Assembly (NCBI GenBank): GCA_963663145.1
Contig: OY760134.1
Span: 434,001 to 498,000, forward strand
Reading direction: 5' to 3'
Length of the DNA stretch: 64,000 nucleotides
Origin: Azotimanducus sp963663145
GTDB taxonomy: Bacteria > Pseudomonadota > Gammaproteobacteria > Pseudomonadales > Azotimanducaceae
The notes beneath the pieces were generated by a model. That model was not told where the DNA came from and did not search any database. It saw only the letters and a program-made list of their open reading frames with translations. The position numbers and the translations under genes are program-made. Numbering within the stretch: position 1 is the first letter of the stretch; the number at the start of each line of letters is the position of its first letter. Shown here in pieces: positions 18,200-25,973 of the stretch.

Positions 18200-19405
18200 A
18201 TGGACTTTAGTGACTCACCAGAAGAACAACGCTTGCGCGAAGAGGCGCGCCAATGGATTCAGGAGAACGCACCGACCGAGGAAGAACTTGAAGGACTCGA
18301 CTACATGGCGCGCTCCAAACTTTGGCAGAAGCGCAAATTTGATGCCGGCTGGGCCTGCATGCGTTGGCCGAAAGAATACGGTGGGCGCGGCGCTTCAACT
18401 ATCGAGCAGGTGATCTTTGGCCAAGAAGAAGGCTCCCTCGCCGAGTTGTCGGGGGTATTCACTATAGGTCAGGGCATGGCTGGGCCAACGCTGATGGGCT
18501 ACGCCACGGATGAGCAGAAACTCAGGTACTTGCCGCCACTTGCGAGCGGTGAGGAAATCTGGTGCCAACTCTTTAGCGAACCTGCGGGGGGATCGGACCT
18601 CGCGGCGCTGCGCACGCGGGCGGAGCGGGACGGCGACGACTGGATCATCAACGGTCAAAAGATATGGACCTCCGGAGCGCACTACTCCGATTATGGTATT
18701 TTGGTCACGCGATCAGATCCCGATGTGCCAAAGCACAAGGGACTGACTTATTTCTTCCTGTCGATGAAGTCGCCCGGGATTGAAATCAAGCCCATCAAGC
18801 AGATTTCCGGAGACTCGAACTTCAATGAAGTCTACTTTAATGATGTGCGCATTCCGGATACGCAACGGCTTGGCGAGGTTGGCCAAGGTTGGCAAGTTTC
18901 CATTACCACCTTGATGAACGAGCGCATGGCCATTGGCTCTGGACGAAGCGGCGTGAATTTCCGAACGCTCTTTGAGCTCGCACAGAAAGTCAACATCAAC
19001 GACCGGCCCGCGATAGAAGACAGCAACGTACGCGCCAAGCTGGCAACTTGGTATTGCCAAGAGGCGGGACTCAAGTACACCAGCTATCGCACCATGAGCG
19101 CACTCTCAAGAGGCGAGACGCCCGGGCCGGAGAGTTCCATCGGCAAGTTCGTGGGCGCACCCAAAACCCAGGACATGGCCAACTTCGCCATGGACCTCAT
19201 GGAAATGACAGGTGCCATTCGCGAACCCGAGTTCACCGAGCAGGACGCGATTTTCCAAGAGGTGTACATGGGCGTGCCCGGTATTCGCATCGCCGGCGGC
19301 ACCGATGAAGTCATGGCCAACATCATCGCCGAACGGGTCCTCGGCATGCCGCAGGACATCCGTGTCGACAAGGGTATCCCGTTCAAGGATGTGCCTACGG
19401 GGTAA
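18200..19405 (+). CDS. acyl-CoA dehydrogenase, partner subunit
   Basis: 401 residues. Visible: WACMRWPKEYGGRGAS near residue 60, LFSEPAGGSDLAALRTRAERD (flavin- and substrate-binding loop), NGQKIWTSGAHYSDYGILVTR, and the C-terminal VYMGVPGIRIAGGTDEVMAN with IIAERVLGMP. This is the FadE class that carries the C-terminal nucleotide-binding GT-E block, and it complements the 17050 gene, with which it probably forms a heterotetramer. The spacer contains an AGAGAGAAATC-like Shine-Dalgarno region just before the ATG. A strong terminator follows 26 nt after the stop. Substrate inferred to be a branched or cyclic acyl-CoA. Confidence 0.9.
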   Translation: MDFSDSPEEQRLREEARQWIQENAPTEEELEGLDYMARSKLWQKRKFDAGWACMRWPKEYGGRGASTIEQVIFGQEEGSLAELSGVFTIGQGMAGPTLMGYATDEQKLRYLPPLASGEEIWCQLFSEPAGGSDLAALRTRAERDGDDWIINGQKIWTSGAHYSDYGILVTRSDPDVPKHKGLTYFFLSMKSPGIEIKPIKQISGDSNFNEVYFNDVRIPDTQRLGEVGQGWQVSITTLMNERMAIGSGRSGVNFRTLFELAQKVNINDRPAIEDSNVRAKLATWYCQEAGLKYTSYRTMSALSRGETPGPESSIGKFVGAPKTQDMANFAMDLMEMTGAIREPEFTEQDAIFQEVYMGVPGIRIAGGTDEVMANIIAERVLGMPQDIRVDKGIPFKDVPTG

Positions 19406-19431
19406 GCCCCGGTTTCACAACGAACAAGCCA

Positions 19432-19457
19432 AATGCTCCCCCTTGAGGGGGAGCATT
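19432..19457. terminator. bidirectional intrinsic terminator
   Basis: A perfect 11-bp inverted repeat, AATGCTCCCCC / GGGGGAGCATT, around a TTGA loop, followed by TCCCTTTATTTCC. It sits between the convergent ACAD gene (ending 19405) and the TonB receptor gene (ending 19488) and could stop transcription from both sides. It is the clearest hairpin I found in the window. Confidence 0.8.
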
Positions 19458-19487
19458 CCCTTTATTTCCACGAAAGGGGGAGTGGCG

Positions 19488-21695
19488 CTAAAAGCGCACG
19501 CGTAGTCCCGCTTCGATCATCCGTCCCGGCTGGGGTGCCACGTCCTTGGCGACCGAGGTGTGCAGCCGCTGTTCGTCGTCGGTGAGGTTGCGCCCGGCGA
19601 GGAACAGGTCGACGGTCGCATCGCCGGGGCGAAAACGCCACGCGATGCGTGCACGCAGGTCGTCGTAGGAATCCGACGGCAACTCGAAATCCGCGACATC
19701 GTCCTGTTCAGAAGCCCTTACGTAGTCTAGGTTGGCACGTAAGCGGTTACCCGTGAACTCAAGCGACACACCCACCCTGTCGGGCGGTATGAGCGGCAGG
19801 TTGTCGTTGCCGGAGACATCGAGTTCCGGCGATACCCTGTCGAAGAACGCCGTAAGTTCCAGATCCCCAGCGCCCCATTCGGCGACAGTCACGCGGCCTT
19901 CGGCCTCGAAGCCGAAGAAGGTCGCGTCTGCCTGGGAGTACCGGCGCACGTCGAAGCCTTCCTTCACCTCGTCCGTCGCAGCGAGGTAGATGAAGTCCGC
20001 GAAGTCCGTGTAGTACAAGGTTCCTTGCAGGGACCAGCGGTCGCCTTCACCCCTGAGGGTGGCTGCTAGGTTGCGCGCCTGCTCGCGGTCGATCCCCGGG
20101 TCGCCGATTTCGAACAGGCCAGTACCGGGATGCGGGCTGTCGGAGAACAATTCCGTGCCAACTGGCGCGCGGGACGAGAGGTCGGCCTGGAATGAGGCTT
20201 CCCAGTCCACAGTGAGCGGCACGATGAGGCCGAGCGAAGCACTGAAGCCATTGAAGTCTCGACTTTCTTCGTTTGCTGGATCGTGCTCAACCCGGTCGTA
20301 GCGCAGGCCCGCCTCGAGCCCGAGATTGCCGAGATCGCGCTCGCCTACCCAGAAAAGACCATAGGAAGACGTGTCGACCGGCGGTGTGAAGGCTTCTTCG
20401 CCAACAACCGAAAATTCGCGGTCGAAGAGCTGGAGGCCGAGGGCGCCGCGCCAGCCGCCGAAGGGATTGTGCGTGAGCTGCGCGCGCGCTTCCCAAGCCT
20501 TGTTGGTGAAGATCGTTCCCACCTCGCCCGCTTCATTCTCCGAGTGTTCGTAGTCATTGATGCCGACCCGCAGGTTGAGGCGCTCGAAGCCGTTGAACGG
20601 GTTGTCTAGGCCAGCCTCCAGATCGATGCGAGTCTGCTCAAGGTCGACGATGGGAGCGCCGTGCGCTTCCTCCTCGTGCATATCATGGTCATCGTGGTCG
20701 CCCTCATGTTCATCCTCGTGGTGTTCATCCTCGTGTTCGTCGTCGTGGTGCTCATCTTCGTGCCCGTGATCATGGGCATGGCTGTGGCCAGGGATCCCGT
20801 ACTCGGAGTCGAGGCGGCTGACGGCGAGGCCGACGAAACTGCGATCGCCGACGAAGGAGAATCCGACCGAACCGCCGCGAACCTCAAACCCGCTGCCGGG
20901 GAGGTGTCCGCGGACTTCCTCCTCGTCCCCGTGCTCGTCCTCATGCTCGTCATGATCGTCATGCTCATCGTGGTCGTCATGTTCGTCATGGTCGTCGGTG
21001 CCGTGCTCGTCGTGGTGTTCTTCTTCCTCAAGGGCACGCAAGGCCGCGGACTCGGCATATCCGGGAATGTCGTAATCGCCGGCTTCGCGCGCAAAGGCGT
21101 CCACATGCCACGCCATGCTCCCGCTACCACCATCGAGTCGCAGAAACCCGTTCTTGCCGTCGCCGTTGTCGGAGCCGCGCAGATCGACAGTACCTCGGAT
21201 GCGCTCCGGCACCTCCTGCGGGATGCGTCCAGTGTGAACGTCGACCACGCCGCCGATGGCACCGGAACCGTAGAGCAAGGTCGCTGGGCCCTTCAGAACT
21301 TCGACGCGCTCCGCGAGAAAGGGATCGACCGTAACCGCGTGGTCGCCGCTGCTCACGGAGACATCAAGCGTGTCGATCCGTCCTTCCATGACGCGCACGC
21401 GCGCGCCGCTTAAGCCGTGGATGACCGGACGCCCCGCGCCCACCCCGTAGGAACTGTTATGGATACCCGGCTCATTGCCCACGGTCGCGCCGATGTTGTC
21501 CACCGTCTTGCGTTCAAGTTCGTCGCCTTGCAGTATGTCGCTGGCCTGCGCGAGTCCGTCGCCCGCGAGCGGATGCGCCAGAACGGTGATCTCCTCAATA
21601 GCTGTCGGCGCTTCCTCTGCGGGAGCTTCTTCAGCGAGTGCATTGGCGGCCAGCCAGAATGCGGCCGCCAGCAAATAGAATTGTTTGTGTTTCAT
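19488..21695 (-). CDS. TonB-dependent outer-membrane receptor with histidine-rich loops, ZnuD-like
   Basis: 735 residues. A signal peptide (about 1-21, ending ANALA) is followed by a TonB-box-like EEITVLAHP, a plug domain (residues about 60-155: PGIHNSSYGVGAGRPVIHGL, LYGSGAIGGVVDV) and a beta-barrel ending in GLRVRF. Two loops are dense in His, Asp and Glu: about residues 223-260 and 303-346. Such loops mark ZnuD-type zinc receptors, so zinc (or another divalent metal) uptake is the best guess. A Zur-box-like palindrome lies about 180 nt upstream of its start. It is convergent with the ACAD pair and separated from it by a terminator. Confidence 0.85.
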   Translation of the reverse strand: MKHKQFYLLAAAFWLAANALAEEAPAEEAPTAIEEITVLAHPLAGDGLAQASDILQGDELERKTVDNIGATVGNEPGIHNSSYGVGAGRPVIHGLSGARVRVMEGRIDTLDVSVSSGDHAVTVDPFLAERVEVLKGPATLLYGSGAIGGVVDVHTGRIPQEVPERIRGTVDLRGSDNGDGKNGFLRLDGGSGSMAWHVDAFAREAGDYDIPGYAESAALRALEEEEHHDEHGTDDHDEHDDHDEHDDHDEHEDEHGDEEEVRGHLPGSGFEVRGGSVGFSFVGDRSFVGLAVSRLDSEYGIPGHSHAHDHGHEDEHHDDEHEDEHHEDEHEGDHDDHDMHEEEAHGAPIVDLEQTRIDLEAGLDNPFNGFERLNLRVGINDYEHSENEAGEVGTIFTNKAWEARAQLTHNPFGGWRGALGLQLFDREFSVVGEEAFTPPVDTSSYGLFWVGERDLGNLGLEAGLRYDRVEHDPANEESRDFNGFSASLGLIVPLTVDWEASFQADLSSRAPVGTELFSDSPHPGTGLFEIGDPGIDREQARNLAATLRGEGDRWSLQGTLYYTDFADFIYLAATDEVKEGFDVRRYSQADATFFGFEAEGRVTVAEWGAGDLELTAFFDRVSPELDVSGNDNLPLIPPDRVGVSLEFTGNRLRANLDYVRASEQDDVADFELPSDSYDDLRARIAWRFRPGDATVDLFLAGRNLTDDEQRLHTSVAKDVAPQPGRMIEAGLRVRF
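20658..20789 (-). repeat. His/Asp/Glu codon-repeat tract, second metal-binding loop of the receptor
   Basis: Degenerate tandem GAY/CAY/GAR codons encode about residues 303-346 of the TonB receptor, starting GHSHAHDHGHEDEHH. It is coding, not a CRISPR or intergenic repeat. The repeat makes the opposite strand encode long runs of Val, Met and Ile, giving a false membrane-protein frame. Confidence 0.85.
20916..21029 (-). repeat. tandem DHDEHD-type codon repeat, first metal-binding loop of the receptor
   Basis: This encodes about residues 223-260 of the TonB receptor, with near-perfect repeats of the six-residue unit DHDEHD. The repeat unit is 18 nt with synonymous changes. Slippage here would add or remove whole units without breaking the frame, so loop length may vary between strains. 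Confidence 0.85.
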
Positions 21696-22034
21696 AATGC
21701 CTCTCCGAATAGGTCAGTGTGGGCTGGGTGCGGAGCATGCCGCACGAATCTTGGTTTGTGGTCAGGAGACGGAGACGGGAGGCGAACGGGCTAGCAGCCT
21801 GTCGAACTGAGTCTTCGCGTGTTGCATGTGTGGGCTAAAGTATCGAACGCGGCACCATAATGCGCCGCTTGCAAGATATGGGTTACGTTATAACATATCA
21901 CTCGCCGCACAGCAAGCAACACGAAACGCAAAGGGTGCTCTTCAATTCGCGATTTGGAAGCGTTTCATGCGAGGTCGGCTTTCAATTCTTTCGCGCTGCT
22001 GTTATTTTGGGACGACCCGGCTCAGTCTACGTTC
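21696..22034. other. divergent intergenic region, receptor / membrane protein
   Basis: A 339-nt stretch between the divergent starts of the TonB receptor and the small membrane protein. Apart from the palindrome at 21875-21899 and a TTGCAA (21869-21874) that could be a -35 element for rightward transcription, I see no further structure. Frames crossing it are short and unlike known proteins. Confidence 0.6.
21875..21899. promoter_or_regulatory. Zur-box-like operator palindrome
   Basis: The outer arms GATATG (21875-21880) and CATATC (21894-21899) are an exact inverted repeat. Inside is GTTATAAC (21887-21894), itself a palindrome. The right half, TATAACATATC, matches 10 of 11 positions of the half-site TATAACATTTC that I recall for gammaproteobacterial Zur; the left half matches poorly. 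Its position between a His-rich receptor and a divergent membrane gene suits a zinc-repressed promoter. Zur itself is not in the window. Confidence 0.42.
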
Positions 22035-22475
22035 ATGCTACGCATTCTCATCGCCTTCTTGGCGGCGGTGGTGGCCGCCTATCTGCTGGCGGCAGCCATG
22101 TCCACCCAAGTCATCCTTCACCAAGTAGCCGATTTGGGTCTGCCAGTTTCTTTGCGTGTGCGCTTAGATGCGACCTTTGAGGACCTACTTGCAATGGCGC
22201 AAACGTATCTGCCGATGGTTGCCGGAAGCTTAATTGTTGCTATACCGGTCTCTGCCTTGGTGCTCAAGTTTGTTCCGCTACCTCGGACACTCGGATACCT
22301 GATCGGCGGTGCTGCGGCCTTATGGGCGCTCCACATGATTCTGTTTGCGGTGTTCGGTATCCATGCGCTGCCCGCGACGCGTTCGGTCGCCGGCATGGCG
22401 ACTCAGGTGCTCGCCGGTGCGTTGGGAGGATACGTCTACGCCAAACTCAGCGAGAAGCGAACAGAAACTCCGTAG
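22035..22475 (+). CDS. small integral membrane protein, four predicted helices
   Basis: 146 residues and strongly hydrophobic. Helices are visible at about 3-22 (LIAFLAAVVAAYLLAAAM), 58-80 (MVAGSLIVAIPVSALVL), 86-108 (LGYLIGGAAALWALHMILF) and 120-136 (MATQVLAGALGGYVYAKL). I recognise it only as a conserved hypothetical proteobacterial type with no assigned role. The frame is open to 21954, but the ATG at 22035 (MLRILIAFL) begins directly with the first helix. It is divergent from the TonB receptor across the Zur-like site, so a part in zinc handling is possible but unproven. Confidence 0.7.
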   Translation: MLRILIAFLAAVVAAYLLAAAMSTQVILHQVADLGLPVSLRVRLDATFEDLLAMAQTYLPMVAGSLIVAIPVSALVLKFVPLPRTLGYLIGGAAALWALHMILFAVFGIHALPATRSVAGMATQVLAGALGGYVYAKLSEKRTETP

Positions 22476-22615
22476 GGGTATGTGCGGCTCACGAGTGAAA
22501 TCATCCCGGTCCGACCGGTCTCGGCGACACGATTATTGAATGCGTCAAGGAGAGTCGTGGATCCGGTGATGGGGTAATCGCGATTGTCAACCACACTGGC
22601 TCACTGTTTGATCCC

Positions 22616-24373
22616 TCAAGCCTTGAGGGCGGCCTGTATAGACTCCTCATCTCGCGAGGCAACGCTGCGAGTGGCGCAAAGATGGGCGATGCGGCGCGGC
22701 AAAATCTCCGCCGCGTAGAAATTGCACAACCCCACCCGCGCCATGTGAAACTCGGTATCGTGCCCGCTTTCTCGGTGCGCGGACAAGGCGGCGCGCAGTA
22801 ACAGGTAGCCGCCCACGCAAGTGCCACATGCCATGAGGAAGTGAAACGCGGCGGCTGCGGACAGGACATCGTCCTGAACATCGAGCAGCCAAGTCAGGGT
22901 CACGTCAATGTCCTCAAGAGATTCTCGCATCGGCGCGGCCGTTTGAGCCATGAGATCACAGGAATCCGCCACATCGCAGGTAGCGCGCATTTCCGCAATC
23001 AGCCGAGAGAGTTCCCGACCCCCGTCGCGCAAAACCTTCCGCCCCATGAAATCATTCGCCTGTATGCCGGTGGTGCCTTCGTAAATGCTTGTGATTCTTG
23101 TGTCTCGCAAAATCTGCGCCGCGCCGGTTTCCTCCACGTACCCCATGCCGCCGTGCACCTGCACGCCGAGCGAGGCGACCTCTTGAGCGATTTCAGTGCT
23201 CCATCCCTTCGCGATGGGCGTCAGAAGGGCGACCCGATCGGTCTCATGGGACTGCCCGCAACGAACTCGGTCCATGGCACCCGCCGTCGCATAACAAATT
23301 GCGCGCGCCGCGTGGGTCAGGGATTTCATTTGCATTAGCATGCGCTGGACGTCGGGGTGATGAATGATGGTGCCCCGGGTGCGCCCGACGGGTTTACCCT
23401 GCACCCGTTCATTGGCAAAGGCGAGCGCCTTTTGCAAGGCGTGTTCTGACAGCCCGACGGCCTGAATCCCAACGCCGAGTCGGGCGTTATTCATCATGGT
23501 GAACATGCAGGCGAGGCCCTGATTCTGCTCGCCGACCAGATATCCGACGGCGCCTTTTCCAGCGTCTCCGAAGCTCATGACGCAGGTCGGACTGCCATGA
23601 ATCCCGAGCTTGCGCTCGAGTGAAATCGGACGCAGGTCGTTGCGTTTGGCCGACGAACCATCTTCATTCACAAGATACTTGGGCACAAGAAACATCGAAA
23701 TTCCGTGCACGCCTTGCGGCGCGTCCTCAATGCGGGCGAGTACCAGATGGACGATGTTGTCGGTCATCTCGTGGTCGCCCCAAGAGATGAAGATCTTGTT
23801 GCCGAAGATTCGAAAGTGCTCGCCTTCGCGTAATGCTTTGGTACGAATCGCACCAAGGTCCGTCCCTGCTTGCGGCTCGGTGAGGTTCATGCAGCCTGTC
23901 CATCGGCCGCTCACAAGCGGTTTGAGGAAGCGTGCTTTCAAGTCATCGCTGGCGTGGTACTCAAGCGCCTCAATGGCACCGTTGCACAGCAGCGAGCATA
24001 CTGAGAAGCTGGCATTGGCGGCACACCATATCTCCGAGACCGCGAAACTCAATGATTGCGGCAAGCCCAAGCCGCCGAATTCCGGGCTCGCCGAGCAAGC
24101 ACTCCATCCTCCGGCCACGAACGCCTCATAGGCGTCCGAGTAGCCGGGGGTTTGTTTGACTTGCCCGTCCTCAAGGATCGGCGGTTCTCTCTCCGCAGCC
24201 CCGTTGAGGGGCGATAGGACTCCCTGCGCGAGGTGCGCCGCTTGTTCCAACACCGACCGCGCCAGATCGGGCGTGACTTCTTCGAACGGAGACTGTTCGC
24301 AAACATCTTGCAGTCCCGAGGCGGCGCGAAGCGAGAACAGTATTTCCTTGATGGGCGCTTGGTATGAAGACAT
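22616..24373 (-). CDS. acyl-CoA dehydrogenase, DmdC-like with C-terminal extra domain
   Basis: 585 residues, longer than the paired ACADs at 17050/18200 by about 200. The extra length matches the subgroup that includes 3-methylmercaptopropionyl-CoA dehydrogenase (DmdC) and long-chain enzymes with an added C-terminal helical domain. Visible: GGWSACSASPEFGGLGLP, CMNLTEPQAGTDLGAIRTKA, KIFISWGDHEMTDNIVHLVL, NNARLGVGIQAVGL, QVHGGMGYVEETGAAQILRD and the catalytic-region SIYEGTTGIQANDF. It probably acts alone as a homodimer. It is divergent from rseP. Real substrate unknown; DMSP catabolism is one option but no dmd partner is visible. Confidence 0.9.
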   Translation of the reverse strand: MSSYQAPIKEILFSLRAASGLQDVCEQSPFEEVTPDLARSVLEQAAHLAQGVLSPLNGAAEREPPILEDGQVKQTPGYSDAYEAFVAGGWSACSASPEFGGLGLPQSLSFAVSEIWCAANASFSVCSLLCNGAIEALEYHASDDLKARFLKPLVSGRWTGCMNLTEPQAGTDLGAIRTKALREGEHFRIFGNKIFISWGDHEMTDNIVHLVLARIEDAPQGVHGISMFLVPKYLVNEDGSSAKRNDLRPISLERKLGIHGSPTCVMSFGDAGKGAVGYLVGEQNQGLACMFTMMNNARLGVGIQAVGLSEHALQKALAFANERVQGKPVGRTRGTIIHHPDVQRMLMQMKSLTHAARAICYATAGAMDRVRCGQSHETDRVALLTPIAKGWSTEIAQEVASLGVQVHGGMGYVEETGAAQILRDTRITSIYEGTTGIQANDFMGRKVLRDGGRELSRLIAEMRATCDVADSCDLMAQTAAPMRESLEDIDVTLTWLLDVQDDVLSAAAAFHFLMACGTCVGGYLLLRAALSAHRESGHDTEFHMARVGLCNFYAAEILPRRIAHLCATRSVASRDEESIQAALKA

Positions 24374-24549
24374 GTCTGAACCCTAAGCTGCTAGGTGGGA
24401 TTTTAGGACAATCTCATTCCTCCCGCCGCAAAAAAGCGATAGCGAGCAACAAACACCTACCAAGAATCCGACAAGTCAAGTAGAGTTGTGCGTACGGTCG
24501 AAGTCACGTCGAGCCCGAGAGGCGAGCAGAACAGCGAGGAATTGAAGTC

Positions 24550-25875
24550 GTGGGAGTTATTGAAAACCTGATCGCCTTTTTGGTTGTGATCATCATCCTC
24601 GTAGCCGTGCATGAGTGGGGTCACTATGCGGCGGCGCGCGCTTGCGGGGTCCGGGTGCTGCGTTTTTCGGTCGGATTTGGCACGCCGCTCATCAAGCGTG
24701 TGGACGCTCGCGGCACCGAGTGGGTGATCGGTTGGATGCCGCTTGGAGGCTATGTGCGCATGTTGCAAACCGATGATGCGCAGTTTGAGGAAGGTGATGA
24801 ACACTTGACCTTTGACCGCACCTCTGCGTCGAGACGGATCATCATCGCTGTCGCCGGCCCCTTGGCTAATCTCCTGCTGGCGTTTGTCGCGCTTTGGGGC
24901 GTGATGATGTTGGGTTCGTTGCAGCCTTATGCGGTTACCGGCCTCATTCAGGAGGGATCGATCGCTGATCGGGCAGGTATGCGTGAAGGCGAGCTGATTG
25001 TCCGCGTCGATGGCAGGGATACGCCGACGGCCTCCAAGGTGGGCACCAGCCTTATCAGGCGCATTGGCGAGGGCGGCGCACTGGAGATAGAAACCGGTCG
25101 GCTCGGAAAAGAAAATACGCCGACGCGCAGGTATCGGCTCGATATCAGCGAATGGTCGCAGCAGGAGGCGCAACAGTCACCGCTCGGTTCGCTTGGCATT
25201 CGACTTTCCCCTCAATACATCGTCGGTTCGGTGGTGGAGGGGTCAGCGGCGGAGCGGGCGGGCATTCGTGAATTTGATCGCATCCTGGCCGTGGATCAGG
25301 TGCCTATGGAAACCTACTGGGACACCGTTGATGCCTTGGCAAGTCGGCCGGACGAGACCCTGTTGGTGCGCGTGGATAGAGCGGGCGAGCAGCGCGACCT
25401 ACCTGTGCATCTTGGGGTTCACGAGGATGACGGTCGCGGGTTTCTCGGTGTCAGTCTTGCGAGGCAACAGGTGCGCTACGGTGCCATCGAAGCCATTCCG
25501 GCAGCGATCAACGAGACCTACGATCTATCTGGCCTGCTGTTTCAGTTTATCGGCAAACTGATCACTCGCGAGGTGGATACCTCGGGTCTCGGCGGGCCTG
25601 TGGCCATTGCCAAGGTGGCGCGCGAATCGGCGCGCATGGGTCTGGTCACCTTCTTGCAAGTCTTGGCGCTTCTTTCCATCAACCTCTGCTTAATCAATCT
25701 CATTCCGCTTCCCCTGCTTGATGGTGGTCATGTGCTGTTGGCCAGCATTGAGGGCGTGACCCAGCGTCGATTGCCCACGCAGGTTCAGGTCGTGGGCGGC
25801 TTGATCGGCATCGCGTTTATCACCTTGCTGATGGGAATTGCCATTTACAATGACGTGATCAGTCTCTTGAAGTGA
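24550..25875 (+). CDS. rseP: RIP site-2 metalloprotease RseP
   Basis: 441 residues. This inner-membrane zinc protease makes the second cut in the anti-sigma factor RseA during the sigma-E envelope response. Visible: the HExxH site VAVHEWGHYAAAR, two PDZ domains (about 115-290), and the C-terminal NLIPLPLLDGGH motif that supplies the third ligand. The start is a GTG with AGGA nine bases before it. In most gammaproteobacteria cdsA and dxr lie directly upstream; here the upstream neighbour is the divergent ACAD. bamA follows. Confidence 0.95.
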   Translation: MGVIENLIAFLVVIIILVAVHEWGHYAAARACGVRVLRFSVGFGTPLIKRVDARGTEWVIGWMPLGGYVRMLQTDDAQFEEGDEHLTFDRTSASRRIIIAVAGPLANLLLAFVALWGVMMLGSLQPYAVTGLIQEGSIADRAGMREGELIVRVDGRDTPTASKVGTSLIRRIGEGGALEIETGRLGKENTPTRRYRLDISEWSQQEAQQSPLGSLGIRLSPQYIVGSVVEGSAAERAGIREFDRILAVDQVPMETYWDTVDALASRPDETLLVRVDRAGEQRDLPVHLGVHEDDGRGFLGVSLARQQVRYGAIEAIPAAINETYDLSGLLFQFIGKLITREVDTSGLGGPVAIAKVARESARMGLVTFLQVLALLSINLCLINLIPLPLLDGGHVLLASIEGVTQRRLPTQVQVVGGLIGIAFITLLMGIAIYNDVISLLK

Positions 25876-25973
25876 CGAATTTCGAGAGAAACTCGACCAT
25901 GGATGTGCCTTGCAAGCGCAGTCGGTATAACATGCGGGTCTTGGGGTTCTTCAATACGGGTGCACAAACCTAC

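Noticed and set aside
20658..21029. Short repeats that might look like a CRISPR array
   Set aside because: They are in-frame codon repeats with a period of about 18 nt and no spacers.
20661..21413. Long + strand frame of 250 codons rich in Val, Met and Ile, like a membrane protein
   Set aside because: It is the antisense of the His/Asp/Glu codon repeats of the TonB receptor; the hydrophobic runs follow from the repeat and no family matches.
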